Shown here: piece by piece, positions 40,322-49,069 of the stretch
Numbering within the stretch: the stretch's first letter is position 1
Layout: the number at the start of each line of letters is the position of its first letter
NCBI RefSeq assembly: GCF_014193425.1
Contig: NZ_JACHZG010000001.1
Location: forward strand, 1,364,001-1,428,000
DNA length: 64,000 nt
Reading direction: 5' to 3'
Source of the DNA: Microlunatus antarcticus
GTDB taxonomy: Bacteria; Actinomycetota; Actinomycetes; Propionibacteriales; Propionibacteriaceae
Program-made: the position numbers and the translations under genes
Notes under the pieces: generated by a model
Database searches by the model: none
What the model was told of the DNA's origin: nothing
What the model saw: the letters and a program-made list of their open reading frames with translations, nothing else

Positions 40322-40373
40322 GTCGTCCAGAGGCACGCAAGCACGGGAGCGCCGAAGGGCAAGAGAGGGCGTC
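40311..40373 (+). repeat. 63-bp element, copy 1
   Basis: Begins GCGGAGTGCCGTC at 40313 and ends AAGAGAGGGCGTC at 40373. A second copy with about three mismatches lies inverted at 56115-56175. It contains GTGCC and GGCAC arms and follows the large array directly. Confidence 0.8.
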
Positions 40374-40650
40374 ACAGTTCCGAGCGCCGGGCCGACGGCC
40401 TGCTCCTCGCCAGGGTTGCCGTCGTAGCGAACACTGCGGTCGTACCGACCAAGACCCACCCGACGCGAACTAGATGCTGGCCGAGCACGACTCCGGGCAA
40501 TAGGTCACAGGACTGATCGAAGTAGCAGTCCCCATTCGGCGCGCTTGCTATCGCGGCAGCCACGTGGTCCCTAGCGGCGAGGACCAGCGCCAAGCCGGTT
40601 AAGAACGTGACGAAGGCGGCTGTTGTCAAGATGTGGCGCCAGCTCTTCAC
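40372..40650 (-). CDS. Two-helix membrane protein, 92 residues
   Basis: GTG 40650: VKSWRHILTTAAFVTFLTGLALVL, then a short loop with two Cys (DCYFDQSCDLLPG) and a second helix (VGWVLVGTTAVFATTATLA). The tail abuts the 63-bp element. No family recognised. Confidence 0.6.
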   Translation of the reverse strand: MKSWRHILTTAAFVTFLTGLALVLAARDHVAAAIASAPNGDCYFDQSCDLLPGVVLGQHLVRVGWVLVGTTAVFATTATLARSRPSARRSEL

Positions 40651-40702
40651 GTTCCGAGCATCGCACCGTTCGACCTTGACCGCGACGGCAGCGGTCAAGC
40701 TC

Positions 40703-40750
40703 CGCAAGTCGACCGTCGTGCGGAGCACGCAAGCCGACCGTCATGCGGGA
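40703..40750 (+). repeat. Hairpin-repeat pair that supplies a stop codon
   Basis: Two units; the second reads CCGTCATGCGGGA. On the minus strand its CATGACGG form gives the TGA (40741-40743) that ends the neighbouring remnant gene. Confidence 0.75.
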
Positions 40751-41840
40751 CCCGTCGCCTGGACCGCTGTGTAGCGCCGGAAGGCTTGGTTGAAGCCGCG
40801 GAAGTCGTTGGCAGCTGGATCCGTGCGGTCGGCGATCGAAGCGGCGAAGACGTCGAGCTCGCTCAGTGCAACTTGTAGTCGCCGTGAAGTAGAAGAGCGA
40901 TTGCGAGTCGCTTGGTGGCCCGCCCAGCTTCTGCCGAAGTCCCACGATGATCTGGCTCAAGTCCTCGTACCGGTGCATGAAGGGCAAGGCGTAGTCGCGG
41001 ACGAGTGTGTCTAGTGCCCGGGTTCTGGGCTCGAAGTCAGAGCCCTTCTCGAAGATCCAGTCGCGCGAGGAGGCACCGGGAACCAATGCGGTCAACGAGG
41101 TGCTGAGCGTGGCCTGGTTGTAGCGCTGAGGTGTCGATTCCGGGGCCAGCGCGCTCATCACCTGAGCGATCTCTCGGTGCACGACGCCAACGTTGGGCGT
41201 GACGAAGACCCGCTCGCCGCTTCTGTAGGTGGTTGTCGACAGCGCCAGCAAACCCGTGGCATCTTCGTTGAGCGTGATGGTGAAGAGTCCGTGGGCTCGT
41301 CGAACGAAGCCGGAGGTGGAGAGCTTGCCCGCCATGATCGAGTCGAACGACTTGGCCAGGATGGCTGCGAGGGTTGCGGATGCGGGGTGGCTTCTGGGCT
41401 GGTTCTTGTGTCCTAGGGGGAGCAGTTTGACGCTGAGCAACGCTGGCCGTTTTCGTGATCGATCCCCAGTACGCACGTGCGTCTGCACCCACCCCGTAGT
41501 CGAGGGCGACTGCCTCGTGGAGTCGCGGGTCTGGCCGGCGCCAGCTGCTGTCAGGCGGAGGGCCAGTCACCGGCGCTCGTCGCGAACGCGCGAGGTCACG
41601 CGGTCGGCCTTCGTGGACGTAGACGGCAGCGAGGGCACACGCCTTCGCGATCAACATGCTCGCGCCCGAGGCTCGGGCAGGGCCGTTGTACAGGAGCCAG
41701 TCGGCCACGGTGCAGACGCGTACCAGCTCTTCTTCGGAACACGTCAGCACCCAGGCTGCTGTCGCCGACTCGCCATAACGCTCAAGGTCCTCAGCGACCA
41801 TCGCGGCTCCCGTCGTCAGCAGGACAGGTCCTGACGCCAC
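40741..41840 (-). pseudogene. Frameshifted hypothetical gene, three frames
   Basis: Protein-like sequence runs through three minus-strand frames. Frame A from 41840 reads LERYGESATAAWVLTCSEEE to WGSITKTASVAQRQTAP. After a CCCCC run near 41413, frame B continues HPASATLAAILAKSFDSIMAG, TITLNEDATGLLALSTTTY and LVRDYALPFMHRYEDLSQII. Near 40890 it shifts again to LQVALSELDVFAASIADRTD and ends at TGA 40741. Both shifts equal one extra base. It is a decayed gene, or possibly sequence error at the C run. Family unknown. Confidence 0.55.
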
Positions 41841-42068
41841 CAGAGCCGCATGCTCTCAACTTACGATCTGCCCTTGCAGGAGCGCCGAACCTCGCCCTCG
41901 AACAGGTCCCATGAGCCGTCCGTCTCCTGCGTGTCAACTCTCACCTCGAGTCGGCGCTTGCTCGAAGTGCGACGCCCAACTCTCGTGCGGAGCACCCGAG
42001 GCCCGTCGTGCAGCCTCAGGCAAGCGGTCGACGTCATTTGCGCGGCGGCTCGGTGCGCCCTGCGATTC

Positions 42069-42565
42069 CTAGCTGCGCCCCGTCTCGTACACCAGGCGTC
42101 CTCGAGCCTCCAGGCCAGCGAGATAGTCCGCAACGTGTTGGGCCTCGACCTCATCCCACGCGTCGATCGCGATCATGTGATGCGACCACCTCTCGACAAG
42201 CCCGCCTCGTAGCTCGATCCAGCCAGCGACCTCTTCCAGCAGTGCTTCGGGACCATCGAAATACGCGCGGAAGACGTAGCGGCCGGAGGGCTCCACCACA
42301 CGGTCGACGAGACCTGAGCCGTCCGCGCGGCTACTGACGATGTCGCCCAGGGCCAAGTCGTAGAGGAAGAAGGGGGATGCAGCAGATCTCGAACGCGTTG
42401 TCGCCGACCCGCCGGGTCCAGAGCTGCTCGAAGTGCTTCGGGAAATCCTCTCCGGCCAGCTCGGCGTTGAGGATGTAGTTCGCTCGCTCGCGCCAGACCG
42501 GATCGAGGTGAAGGGCGTAGTCGTTCTTCAGGGCCAAGGCATCGCCTGCTTCCTCGGTCTGATCA
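42069..42565 (-). pseudogene. DUF4265-family gene with a frameshift
   Basis: The upstream part reads HLDPVWRERANYILNAELAG and FEQLWTRRVGDNAFEICCIP. It shifts at a CCCCC run near 42372 into FFLYDLALGDIVSSRADGSG, VVEPSGRYVFRAYFDGPEA, ending at 42069. Together this is the DUF4265 pattern (IPFFxYxLALGD followed by VVEPSGxxTxR). One surplus C explains the break. The start is unclear because repeats abut it. DUF4265 proteins often sit among immunity genes. Confidence 0.65.
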
Positions 42566-42597
42566 GTCGAAGCATTCTCCTGAACGTAGTCGCACCG

Positions 42598-42785
42598 CGA
42601 CCGTCGTGCGGAGCACCCCACAAGCCGACCGCCGTGCGGAGCACGCCACAAGCCGACCGCCGTGCGGAGCACGCCACAAGCCGACCGCCGTGCGGAGCAC
42701 GCCACAAGCCGACCGCCGTGCGGAGCACCCCACAAGCCGACCGCCATGCGGAGCACGCCACAAGCCGACCGTCGTGCGAAGCACT
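42598..42785 (+). repeat. Hairpin-repeat array with 28-bp period, seven units
   Basis: Hairpins at 42606, 42634, 42662, 42690, 42718, 42746 and 42774. The period is 28 bp because the spacer is CCACAAGC. Five consecutive units read GACCGCC instead of GACCGTC. Both changes are private to this array. Confidence 0.92.
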
Positions 42786-42908
42786 TACTACGAGCGCTTT
42801 GGCCTGTTGATTGACCTCTGCGGCCGAGGACCTGGCACCCGGTGGGTCAGGATGGTCCTCGTCCCCGGCTGAAGCGCCTGCATACCTGACTTGTCGGATC
42901 ATGGCCTA

Positions 42909-43298
42909 ATGAGGGCAATGGTCGGACCCGAGGATGAGGAACCCGCACCCGACCCCGACTCGGGCCTCGACGTCTCGTGGACTCGGCTCGTGGGGCTCCC
43001 AGCCGTGTTGGTCGTATCTGACCCCTGGGAACTCGCCGACCAGGACGGGCGGGAGCAGTTCCACGCCGTGATCCGCGCTGTCGAGCCCTGGAACGACAGT
43101 GCGCCGCCGGCTCTGCTGCTCCGCCTCGAGCAGCCGGCGACATGGAAAGGCCGTTCATACAGTCACCTCGTCGCTTCTGCCCGCCATGCGGACGAGTGGA
43201 ATACGGACGCTTTGCTTCGACAGGGCGTCGCTTGTAATGCGATAGGCGTCTTCGGTCAGGATGCTGCTGGAGACCCGCCGTGGGGAGCCGGCCGCTAG
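42909..43298 (+). CDS. Hypothetical protein, 129 residues
   Basis: ATG 42909. A short acidic stretch (GPEDEEPAPDPDSG) is followed by SWTRLVGLPAVLVVSDPWELAD, RAVEPWNDSAPPALLLRLEQPA and SYSHLVASARH. It has an alternating strand/helix pattern and no motif I can assign. Confidence 0.55.
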   Translation: MRAMVGPEDEEPAPDPDSGLDVSWTRLVGLPAVLVVSDPWELADQDGREQFHAVIRAVEPWNDSAPPALLLRLEQPATWKGRSYSHLVASARHADEWNTDALLRQGVACNAIGVFGQDAAGDPPWGAGR

Positions 43299-43463
43299 CG
43301 TGGAGGGCTCGCGTTGCTCGGGCACCTCACTCTTCCGAGAGACCGCTGACACCGGTCCCCACCACGGCGCGAGAACGCTTGCAAGGTCGGCGTAGGGGAA
43401 GCCGTGAGCTGAGCCGTCGTACGAGGAACGCGCTCTCCCTCCTGCCCGTGTCCGAGGTAGCGA

Positions 43464-43769
43464 CTAACCAGGCGTGAAGCCTGACGGCGCGTAGCTGGCT
43501 TCGCCAGCCCACCAGTCGGGTTGGGTCGCACGCCAGACGACCGCGACAGTTCTGCCACTCAATTGCTCGATCAAGCTCACCAGGGCCGCTTGCGCTTCGC
43601 CTTCATCGGCGGCAAGAGGTGTTCCGAGAAGGTGACCATCGGTCACCCCACCCTTCGTGTAGATCGCGTACTGCCAGCGCCGGGGCGTGCGGTAGAGCAC
43701 GAGTTCCCTCAGCGGATCTTCCTCACCGATCAGGGTCCTATAGGGGCGACCCTCACCTTTGGCTGTCAT
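43464..43769 (-). CDS. Hypothetical protein, 101 residues
   Basis: ATG 43769: MTAKGEGRPYRTLIGEED, RTPRRWQYAIYTKGGVTDG and EAQAALVSLIEQLSGRTVAVVW, ending APSGFTPG. A compact alpha/beta protein of unknown family. Confidence 0.6.
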   Translation of the reverse strand: MTAKGEGRPYRTLIGEEDPLRELVLYRTPRRWQYAIYTKGGVTDGHLLGTPLAADEGEAQAALVSLIEQLSGRTVAVVWRATQPDWWAGEASYAPSGFTPG

Positions 43770-43921
43770 GCAGTGTCACCATCCAATTAGGGGCTTGTTG
43801 CGGCCAACGCTAAGGCCCCTACCTGTTCACGGACTTCCGAAAGTACAGCCTGCGGCACAGGGCACGACCGTCGTCCGGAGCACGCGAGTAGACGACTCCA
43901 GACCTCGACCAAGTCGCTTGC

Positions 43922-44533
43922 TCAGACCGTGACCTGAGTCCATCTGGTGCCCGCGTCCCAATCGCCCAGCTCGAAGGCCCACCCGGTGAGGAGGCGGTGA
44001 GCGGCTCGCATGTCAACGACCGCGGTGCCGAAGTGGTGCTCTGCGTCGCCCTCACGGTGCTCCACTGTGTAGGACCCGTCCGGCCGTCGCTCGGCTTGGG
44101 CATAGGTCTGACCCGCACCGTCGGAGCTCCGTTCGAGGATCAGGAACGTCCCATGGCCAGCTTCGATGTCCTCGAGGAGTATGAACAGTAAGTCCTCAGA
44201 GGGGTCGTCGTACGGTTCTCCAACTTCCGGAATGGCGCGAAGCACAGGCACACCCGTGATCATTGCAGCCAGTCCCACATGCAACGACCTCTTGCGGGGA
44301 CGTCGAGTTATGGACGGGATCAAGGTGCGGCCTAACGCTCTCGGCACAGCCAAGAACGTGTAGAAGTCGCCGTCACCCTCCGGGTGCCGGACAACAATCG
44401 GCATCTGGAACGACAGCTCAAGAAATGCCGTCATGTCGTGCAGTACCTGCCAGACAGGCGGCTTGCGCAAGGTAGCGACCACCTGCCCCGCCTCGACCTG
44501 CGGCGTCCACGTCCAGGTTCGGTCATCACTCAT
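43922..44533 (-). CDS. Hypothetical protein, 203 residues
   Basis: ATG 44533 (MSDDRTWTWTPQVEAG). Segments ELSFQMPIVVRHPEGDGDFY and EDLLFILLEDIEAGHGTFLI alternate strand and helix; a C-terminal VEHREGDAEHHFGTAVVD follows. There is no signal peptide or known motif. The alternative start at 44551 adds six residues. Confidence 0.6.
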   Translation of the reverse strand: MSDDRTWTWTPQVEAGQVVATLRKPPVWQVLHDMTAFLELSFQMPIVVRHPEGDGDFYTFLAVPRALGRTLIPSITRRPRKRSLHVGLAAMITGVPVLRAIPEVGEPYDDPSEDLLFILLEDIEAGHGTFLILERSSDGAGQTYAQAERRPDGSYTVEHREGDAEHHFGTAVVDMRAAHRLLTGWAFELGDWDAGTRWTQVTV

Positions 44534-44610
44534 GCCCAAAGCGTCCCTCAACTGCTACGCGACAGTCCGTCTCCTTGAAGACCTGCGCCACGTCGGCGCT
44601 GTAGCGGCCC

Positions 44611-44730
44611 TACCGCAAGCCGTCCGTCCCGCGGACGCCGTCGTCGCCGTAAGCCGACCGTCGTGCGGAGCACGCACAAGCCGACCGTCGTGCGGAGCAC
44701 GCACAAGCCGACCGTCGTGCGGAGCACCCC
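44611..44730 (+). repeat. Hairpin-repeat array with 27-bp period and array head
   Basis: Head CCGCAAGCCGTCCGTCCCGC, then GCCGTCGTCGCCGTAAGCC, then three units 27 bp apart with spacer CACAAGC. The head matches those at 34.65 kb and, in part, 49.87 kb. Confidence 0.88.
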
Positions 44731-44769
44731 AGACAACTCCTCCTCAAAGCCTTTGAAGCGGCACTGCGG

Positions 44770-45003
44770 TCAGGACGGGCGAGACTGACCAGCTCGTTGC
44801 TTGCTGAGGAGACGCAGCGCGATGAGGCTAAGGCCCATGCCGACGGCGGTAGGGAGGTTGCCAGCCATGCTGGTCCAGTGGCGCTCCGTGACGTTGTACA
44901 CGGCGAGGATCACCAATCCAGCGCCGACAACTGCCATCACGATAGTGGCGATCCTGACCACTCGCTTGCGTTTCAGTGTCTGTGTGACTCCCGCGTCTCC
45001 CAC
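44770..45003 (-). CDS. Two-helix membrane protein, 77 residues
   Basis: GTG 45003: TQTLKRKRVVRIATIVMAVV gives a basic start and first helix. ERHWTSMAGNLPTAVGMGLSLIALRLL gives the loop and second helix in one stretch; the tail is KQRAGQSRPS. Function unknown. Confidence 0.6.
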   Translation of the reverse strand: MGDAGVTQTLKRKRVVRIATIVMAVVGAGLVILAVYNVTERHWTSMAGNLPTAVGMGLSLIALRLLSKQRAGQSRPS

Positions 45004-45128
45004 GCTTGGAGAGTATCGGCGCTCGTTGGCAGCGGCACCGGAACTCGTCCGTCCTAGGGTCCCGACTGACTGCGGCAGCCGACCCTCGTGCGGAGCACGG
45101 AAGCCGACCGTCAACTGCGAATGGCTGC

Positions 45129-45713
45129 CTACCGGAGATCGTCGTCCCTCGACGCCGGCCAGCTGAGTGGGTATCGGTGTGCCGCGAGCCGGTGGTTCTC
45201 GTAGAGGCCACGGCGCCTCCTGCTCGATAGTCGGTCACCGAACACGATCCCGTTGAGGTGGTCGGTCTCGTGCTGGAGGCAACGCGCGAGCAACCCGGTC
45301 CCTCGTACCTCGATGGGATCGCCGTACTGGTCCTGGCCTCGGCACACCGCTACGGCCGGTCGGGCTAGCTCGGCGTATCCACCGGGCAGCGACAGACAGC
45401 CTTCCTCCCACGTCTCCAGCCGGCGGTGAGGACCACCGTCCACCTCTGTCGACGGGTTGCAGACGACGCCGATCTAGCGTTCGAAGTTCTCGTCGACGCA
45501 GTCGTAGACGAACGCGGCAAGCCAGACACCGACTGGGGGAGCGGCCAGCCCAGCCCCGGCTGCGGCCGTGTTAGTCGAGAACATGTCAGCGAGGAGTGAC
45601 TGCAGCGCGTGGTCGAACTCGACAACTGGAGGCATGGGTTCGTGGAGCACGGGGTCAGCCCAGCGGCGGATCGGTCTGGCAGAACCAACGCGGACGAGTT
45701 GCTCGCTCGGCAT
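45129..45713 (-). pseudogene. def: Peptide deformylase gene interrupted by an in-frame TAG
   Basis: Reading from GTG/ATG-type start 45713, residues 1-79 include GAGLAAPPVGVWLAAFVYDC (deformylase motif 1). A TAG follows at 45474-45476. The same frame goes on IGVVCNPSTEVDGGP, EEGCLSLPGGYAE (motif 2 with the metal Cys) and CLQHETDHLNGIVFGDRL (motif 3, HExxH). Except for the stop, the gene has full family length. Motif 1 also has Pro where the family has a conserved Gln (AAPP for AAPQ), which should impair catalysis. Confidence 0.82.
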
Positions 45714-45785
45714 GGCTCATCATGCTCCAAGAGCTCCGAGCCTTCGCGGCTGCACAAGCCGACCATCAACTGCGACCCAAGAAGG

Positions 45786-45998
45786 ATGCGTAAGTCGTAC
45801 AGTCGCGTCGTGCTCCGCTCAGCGGGTGGTCCTGTGCGGCGCGTCGGCTACTGGCTGATCGCGGCGGTGCTCCTCCTTGCCGTCCTCGGCATGTTCTGGA
45901 TGAACTCGAGGGTCTATCCGTCGTCCGGCGACCTGAGCCGGCCGGTGCCTTGCTCGACCCACAACGAGATGATGTGCCGATTCGGCTTCGTGCGGTGA
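45786..45998 (+). CDS. Small single-helix protein, 70 residues
   Basis: ATG 45786: basic start MRKSYSRVVLRSAGG, one helix (GYWLIAAVLLLAVLGMFWM), then a short extracytoplasmic tail with two Cys (PVPCSTHNEMMCRFGF). Unknown. Confidence 0.5.
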   Translation: MRKSYSRVVLRSAGGPVRRVGYWLIAAVLLLAVLGMFWMNSRVYPSSGDLSRPVPCSTHNEMMCRFGFVR

Positions 45999-45999
45999 T

Positions 46000-46429
46000 G
46001 AGGGCCGCTCTCGGTTGAAGCGAGCGGTGCCGCTCGTTCTCGGTAGCCGACCCCCGTGCGGAGCACGCCAAACCCCACCCCTTGTGCGGAGCATGTGGGG
46101 CCCGACCGTCGGAGCACCTGCCAGCAGCGGCGCCCTGTCGTACTTCACTCACAGGCCACGGTCCTGCGAGAGCACCTGGTCTCGTCGGCGTTGCGATCGA
46201 GCGACGCTCGGGGCCTTCGCCGCGACAGAATCGGACGCCACGGGACCAAGCACCGTCGTTCGCTTTGATGAGAACTCGGGCACCCGACCTCTCATGAGCA
46301 TATTCTCTAGCCGAGAGTGTCAGAATCAGTTCGAGGCTGGGCCTCGTGGACAGACGTTACTGGCGTTCGAGCAATTGCGAACAAGCCGCTATCCGCCGAG
46401 GACGCGCGTCGACGTAAAGATGGAGTGAT
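46000..46429 (+). other. Intergenic stretch with degenerate hairpin repeats
   Basis: No gene is supported. Degenerate units lie at 46045-46110 (CCCCCGTGCGGAGCACGCC, CTTGTGCGGAGCATGTG). From 46,160 the sequence is unremarkable and presumably holds the promoter of the DUF4760-like gene. Confidence 0.4.
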
Positions 46430-47059
46430 GTGGCGAGAAAGCAAGTCGTCGCGCTTGCCGGCTCTCTGCTGCTCGCGATGATCCTGCTGCTGGTAGTTCC
46501 GATCCCGTTCCTGGGTCCTGACGGCTATCAAGCGCTTGCGAGCGGCGTGCAGGCCGCGGGCGTGATCATCACTCTCGGATTTATTGGGATCGAGATGAAC
46601 CAATCGCGGGCTACGAGTAGGGCGAGGGCGCAGGCGGATCTCGATGAGATCGCCCGACGGGACGAGGAGCGAAGTCGCGGTCGACGACAAGCAACCCTGG
46701 AGTTCGCGAGGAGCACGCTCGACTACCGCTATAGCAACTGGGAGGCCTTGCCCGAGGACTTCGACCGCGGCGCGGTCGAGTCGATGGTCAACGAGTTCAT
46801 TGCCGGCCGGGAGCAGCGCACCCTGGGGCGGGTATTGGAGTACCTAGGCCTGCTTGAGACGCTCTGTACCGGGATCAAGCTCGACATCTACGACGCCAGA
46901 ACGCTGTACGAGCTGTACGGCGGGCGTGTGGTGGCGACGGCTCAGAACTATGGCCTTTTCATCGCCTGGCGCCGCGACCTGCTGGGGAAGAAGTCCCTGT
47001 ACGTGGAGCTGGAGTCGCAAGCTGCAGAATTCGAGCGGTGGACGAGGCTCGATGCTTGA
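46430..47059 (+). CDS. DUF4760-like membrane protein
   Basis: A 209-residue protein from GTG 46430. Two N-terminal helices (VVALAGSLLLAMILLLVVPI and GVQAAGVIITLGFIGIEM) precede a charged helical region (RARAQADLDEIARRDEERSRG) and a cytosolic domain with YLGLLETLCTGIKLDIYDAR and a Trp-rich end. The order of two short helices and a helical domain with an LE.L..GI core fits DUF4760. Function unknown. Confidence 0.65.
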   Translation: MARKQVVALAGSLLLAMILLLVVPIPFLGPDGYQALASGVQAAGVIITLGFIGIEMNQSRATSRARAQADLDEIARRDEERSRGRRQATLEFARSTLDYRYSNWEALPEDFDRGAVESMVNEFIAGREQRTLGRVLEYLGLLETLCTGIKLDIYDARTLYELYGGRVVATAQNYGLFIAWRRDLLGKKSLYVELESQAAEFERWTRLDA

Positions 47060-47434
47060 TCTCATCTCTTCACCTAATGTCCGACCGCGCTGCTGGGCCT
47101 CAGGTGATGGCTTGTCGTTTTTCTTCCCATCCGCGAACGAGTATCAGCGAGCCGACCATCATGCGGAGGCGTGAGCTGGACCGTCGTGCGGGGCACGCTT
47201 GAACTACAAGACCAGAGCCGTACCGTCGCGACCCCGGACGCTCGGCTCCGTCAACTACAGGTTGGCTGAGATCCATTAGGCGCCACCCATTCTTTCGACT
47301 TCATCCCTAGGGCGTAGATCGTATTTGCAAGTCCTTTCTTGATATGAAGTGCCCGCCAATCCAAATCTCGAAAGTGTCGGGGTCGAATAGCCGCACGTCC
47401 GCTGCGGTGGTTGGTTGGCGATACTTTGAGGTAA
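47060..47434 (-). other. Stretch with a repeat copy and a possible remnant of a second effector domain
   Basis: A degenerate forward repeat lies at 47148-47192. On the minus strand, 47251-47457 is open and reads ALHIKKGLANTIYALGMKSK, echoing DLGTANTIYELGLAK of the SIR2 gene next to it. It may be a decayed duplicate of that domain. No complete gene is seen. Confidence 0.4.
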
Positions 47435-49069
47435 TCACCGGTCGCGGGCGAGCTCAAGCTGTGCCACCGCGGTGGCGACGTCTTCTACGATTGCGAAAGC
47501 TGTTTGTCGAGTAACGTCGACTGCAGAATGTGCGACGCGGTTCCTTACAGATGCGTGATCTAGCAATCGCTGGATTAGATCATCGGCCAGAAAGGGTCTC
47601 AGCGCGTTGAGCATTTCCCGAAAGCTCACTGGTCCTGCTCTGTGCCGCTGTAGCGGTATGTCTAGCCTTTCGATCGCCTGCGCCAGCTCGTGTTCAAGGA
47701 GTGAGAAGGCCGACATGATTGCGGCGCGGAATTCACTTTGATCGAGCAGTCGCTGGGGCTCACTCGTGAGCGTCGGGGAGATTGTCAAGAATGCAGCCGC
47801 CAACCGTGCTGATAAAGCCTCGACAAAGCCGAGGCTCAAGGGGTCTATACCTTGGTCATCGAGTACCAGTGGCCGGACGACACGTTGCAGTTCCGGCACT
47901 TCTATCGGTACCGTCGACGAGTCGGTGGTTACCACGATGATCGGTCCCGCAGAGGTAAGCTTAGCCAAGCCGAGCTCGTAGATTGTGTTGGCGGTCCCTA
48001 AATCGGCAATTGTAACGGCACTCTTCTCGAGTAGCGCTTGCACCTTGGCAACAATATTCTCACCCACGGTTGCCACATCTATCGCCATCACGGGAGTAAA
48101 CCCCTGGCGCCTAGCCACTGGGTAAACTTGCTGCTTGTAGAAACTAGCCAGAGCGGTCGGCACCGCGAAAAATGCTAGTCTATTTTTAGCGAAGTTGGGA
48201 AGCGAAAGCTCGGCTTGCGACTCGGGATCTGCGGAAGTGCTAATCAACGGTAGGCTTGCCGTCCAGTAGTCTCTTAGCTCGCTCAAGGCGGTCGTCAGTG
48301 TCTGCGAATAAGATTGATCTGATTTGGGGAGGTTAATGACTTTTACGCCTCTGCGCTCGAACCTAGCCATTGCCTGTGGTGAAGCGCCGATTTGCAGTAC
48401 GTAGGCTGGACGTCGGAGACCACCTAGCCTGTCCTTGATCAGTTGCCAGATCTGGCGCAGGTCTGGATCATCGAGGCTGTATCCAATGAAGAATGCAGTG
48501 TTGTCAATGAGCATGCTTGATAGGTAGGTGGCCAACAAGGGATACCGCGTGAGGAAGCCGTCGTAGTCCTCCTCCGTTGCGATGATCCGATTAGGATGAT
48601 TAAGATCCCCGTGCAACTTCAATAACCGCACCCACGCCCTGTCGCCTTGGACCGCCAGCTGATCCTCGGATACAATCGGCATACAGTACTTACCGGCTCG
48701 AGCGTAGCTCGTTTCAAGCAAGAAGTCCCAATTAGTCGTGATCGCGCGATCGAATGGTATGGCACAGAAAGCGTCATGTGCGGAGCCAGGCTGTATCACG
48801 GACGCATTCAAGGCCTCGACGAGGAACTCGGTCAGCTTGACTCGAGAGAATTCATGCTCGTACGTAGATAGAGCCTCGATTGCGGTCGTGTAGCTGTAAT
48901 CCCTCAGGGCTTCAGCAGCTCGTCGGCCGACTCCGTCCCAGTCAGGCATGAGCACTCCTGGCGGCAATTGCGCGTTCAGCGAGAAGCCAGCCCCGATGAA
49001 CGGGATGCAACGACCTCGCACCATGTCCTCCAGGAAGGGGGGTGGAAAGTAGTCGAGATACTTCGTCAC
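47435..49069 (-). CDS. SIR2 - deoxyribosyltransferase/TIR-like - HEPN-like putative defence protein
   Basis: A 544-residue protein. Residues 20-280 form a SIR2-like NADase: CIPFIGAGFSLN, AITTNWDFLLETSY, LLKLHGDLNHPNRI and FFIGYSLDDPDLRQIW. Residues 300-430 have NRLAFFAVPTALASFYKQQV, then ADLGTANTIYELGLAK, as in nucleoside deoxyribosyltransferase/TIR-like folds. The C-terminal 100 residues are helical with RNRVAH at 509-514, a HEPN-type Rx4H motif. The start is GTG 49069. Codon usage is much more AT-rich than its neighbours, so recent transfer is likely. By analogy with SIR2 effectors it may deplete NAD during phage infection. Confidence 0.75.
   Translation of the reverse strand: MTKYLDYFPPPFLEDMVRGRCIPFIGAGFSLNAQLPPGVLMPDWDGVGRRAAEALRDYSYTTAIEALSTYEHEFSRVKLTEFLVEALNASVIQPGSAHDAFCAIPFDRAITTNWDFLLETSYARAGKYCMPIVSEDQLAVQGDRAWVRLLKLHGDLNHPNRIIATEEDYDGFLTRYPLLATYLSSMLIDNTAFFIGYSLDDPDLRQIWQLIKDRLGGLRRPAYVLQIGASPQAMARFERRGVKVINLPKSDQSYSQTLTTALSELRDYWTASLPLISTSADPESQAELSLPNFAKNRLAFFAVPTALASFYKQQVYPVARRQGFTPVMAIDVATVGENIVAKVQALLEKSAVTIADLGTANTIYELGLAKLTSAGPIIVVTTDSSTVPIEVPELQRVVRPLVLDDQGIDPLSLGFVEALSARLAAAFLTISPTLTSEPQRLLDQSEFRAAIMSAFSLLEHELAQAIERLDIPLQRHRAGPVSFREMLNALRPFLADDLIQRLLDHASVRNRVAHSAVDVTRQTAFAIVEDVATAVAQLELARDR

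Noticed and set aside
39931-40516. Long ORFs across the 40-kb array in five of six frames
   Set aside because: They consist of the translated 25-bp unit cycling through three frames. They have no independent start signals and no similarity beyond the repeat.
38284-45476. TAG reassigned as a sense codon
   Set aside because: Several apparently normal genes here end with TAG (GT87, winged-helix protein, LamG protein, acetyltransferase, excisionase), so TAG works as a stop.
45474-45476. Selenocysteine or pyrrolysine insertion in deformylase
   Set aside because: The codon is TAG, lies outside any catalytic motif, and no Pyl machinery or SECIS-like context is visible.
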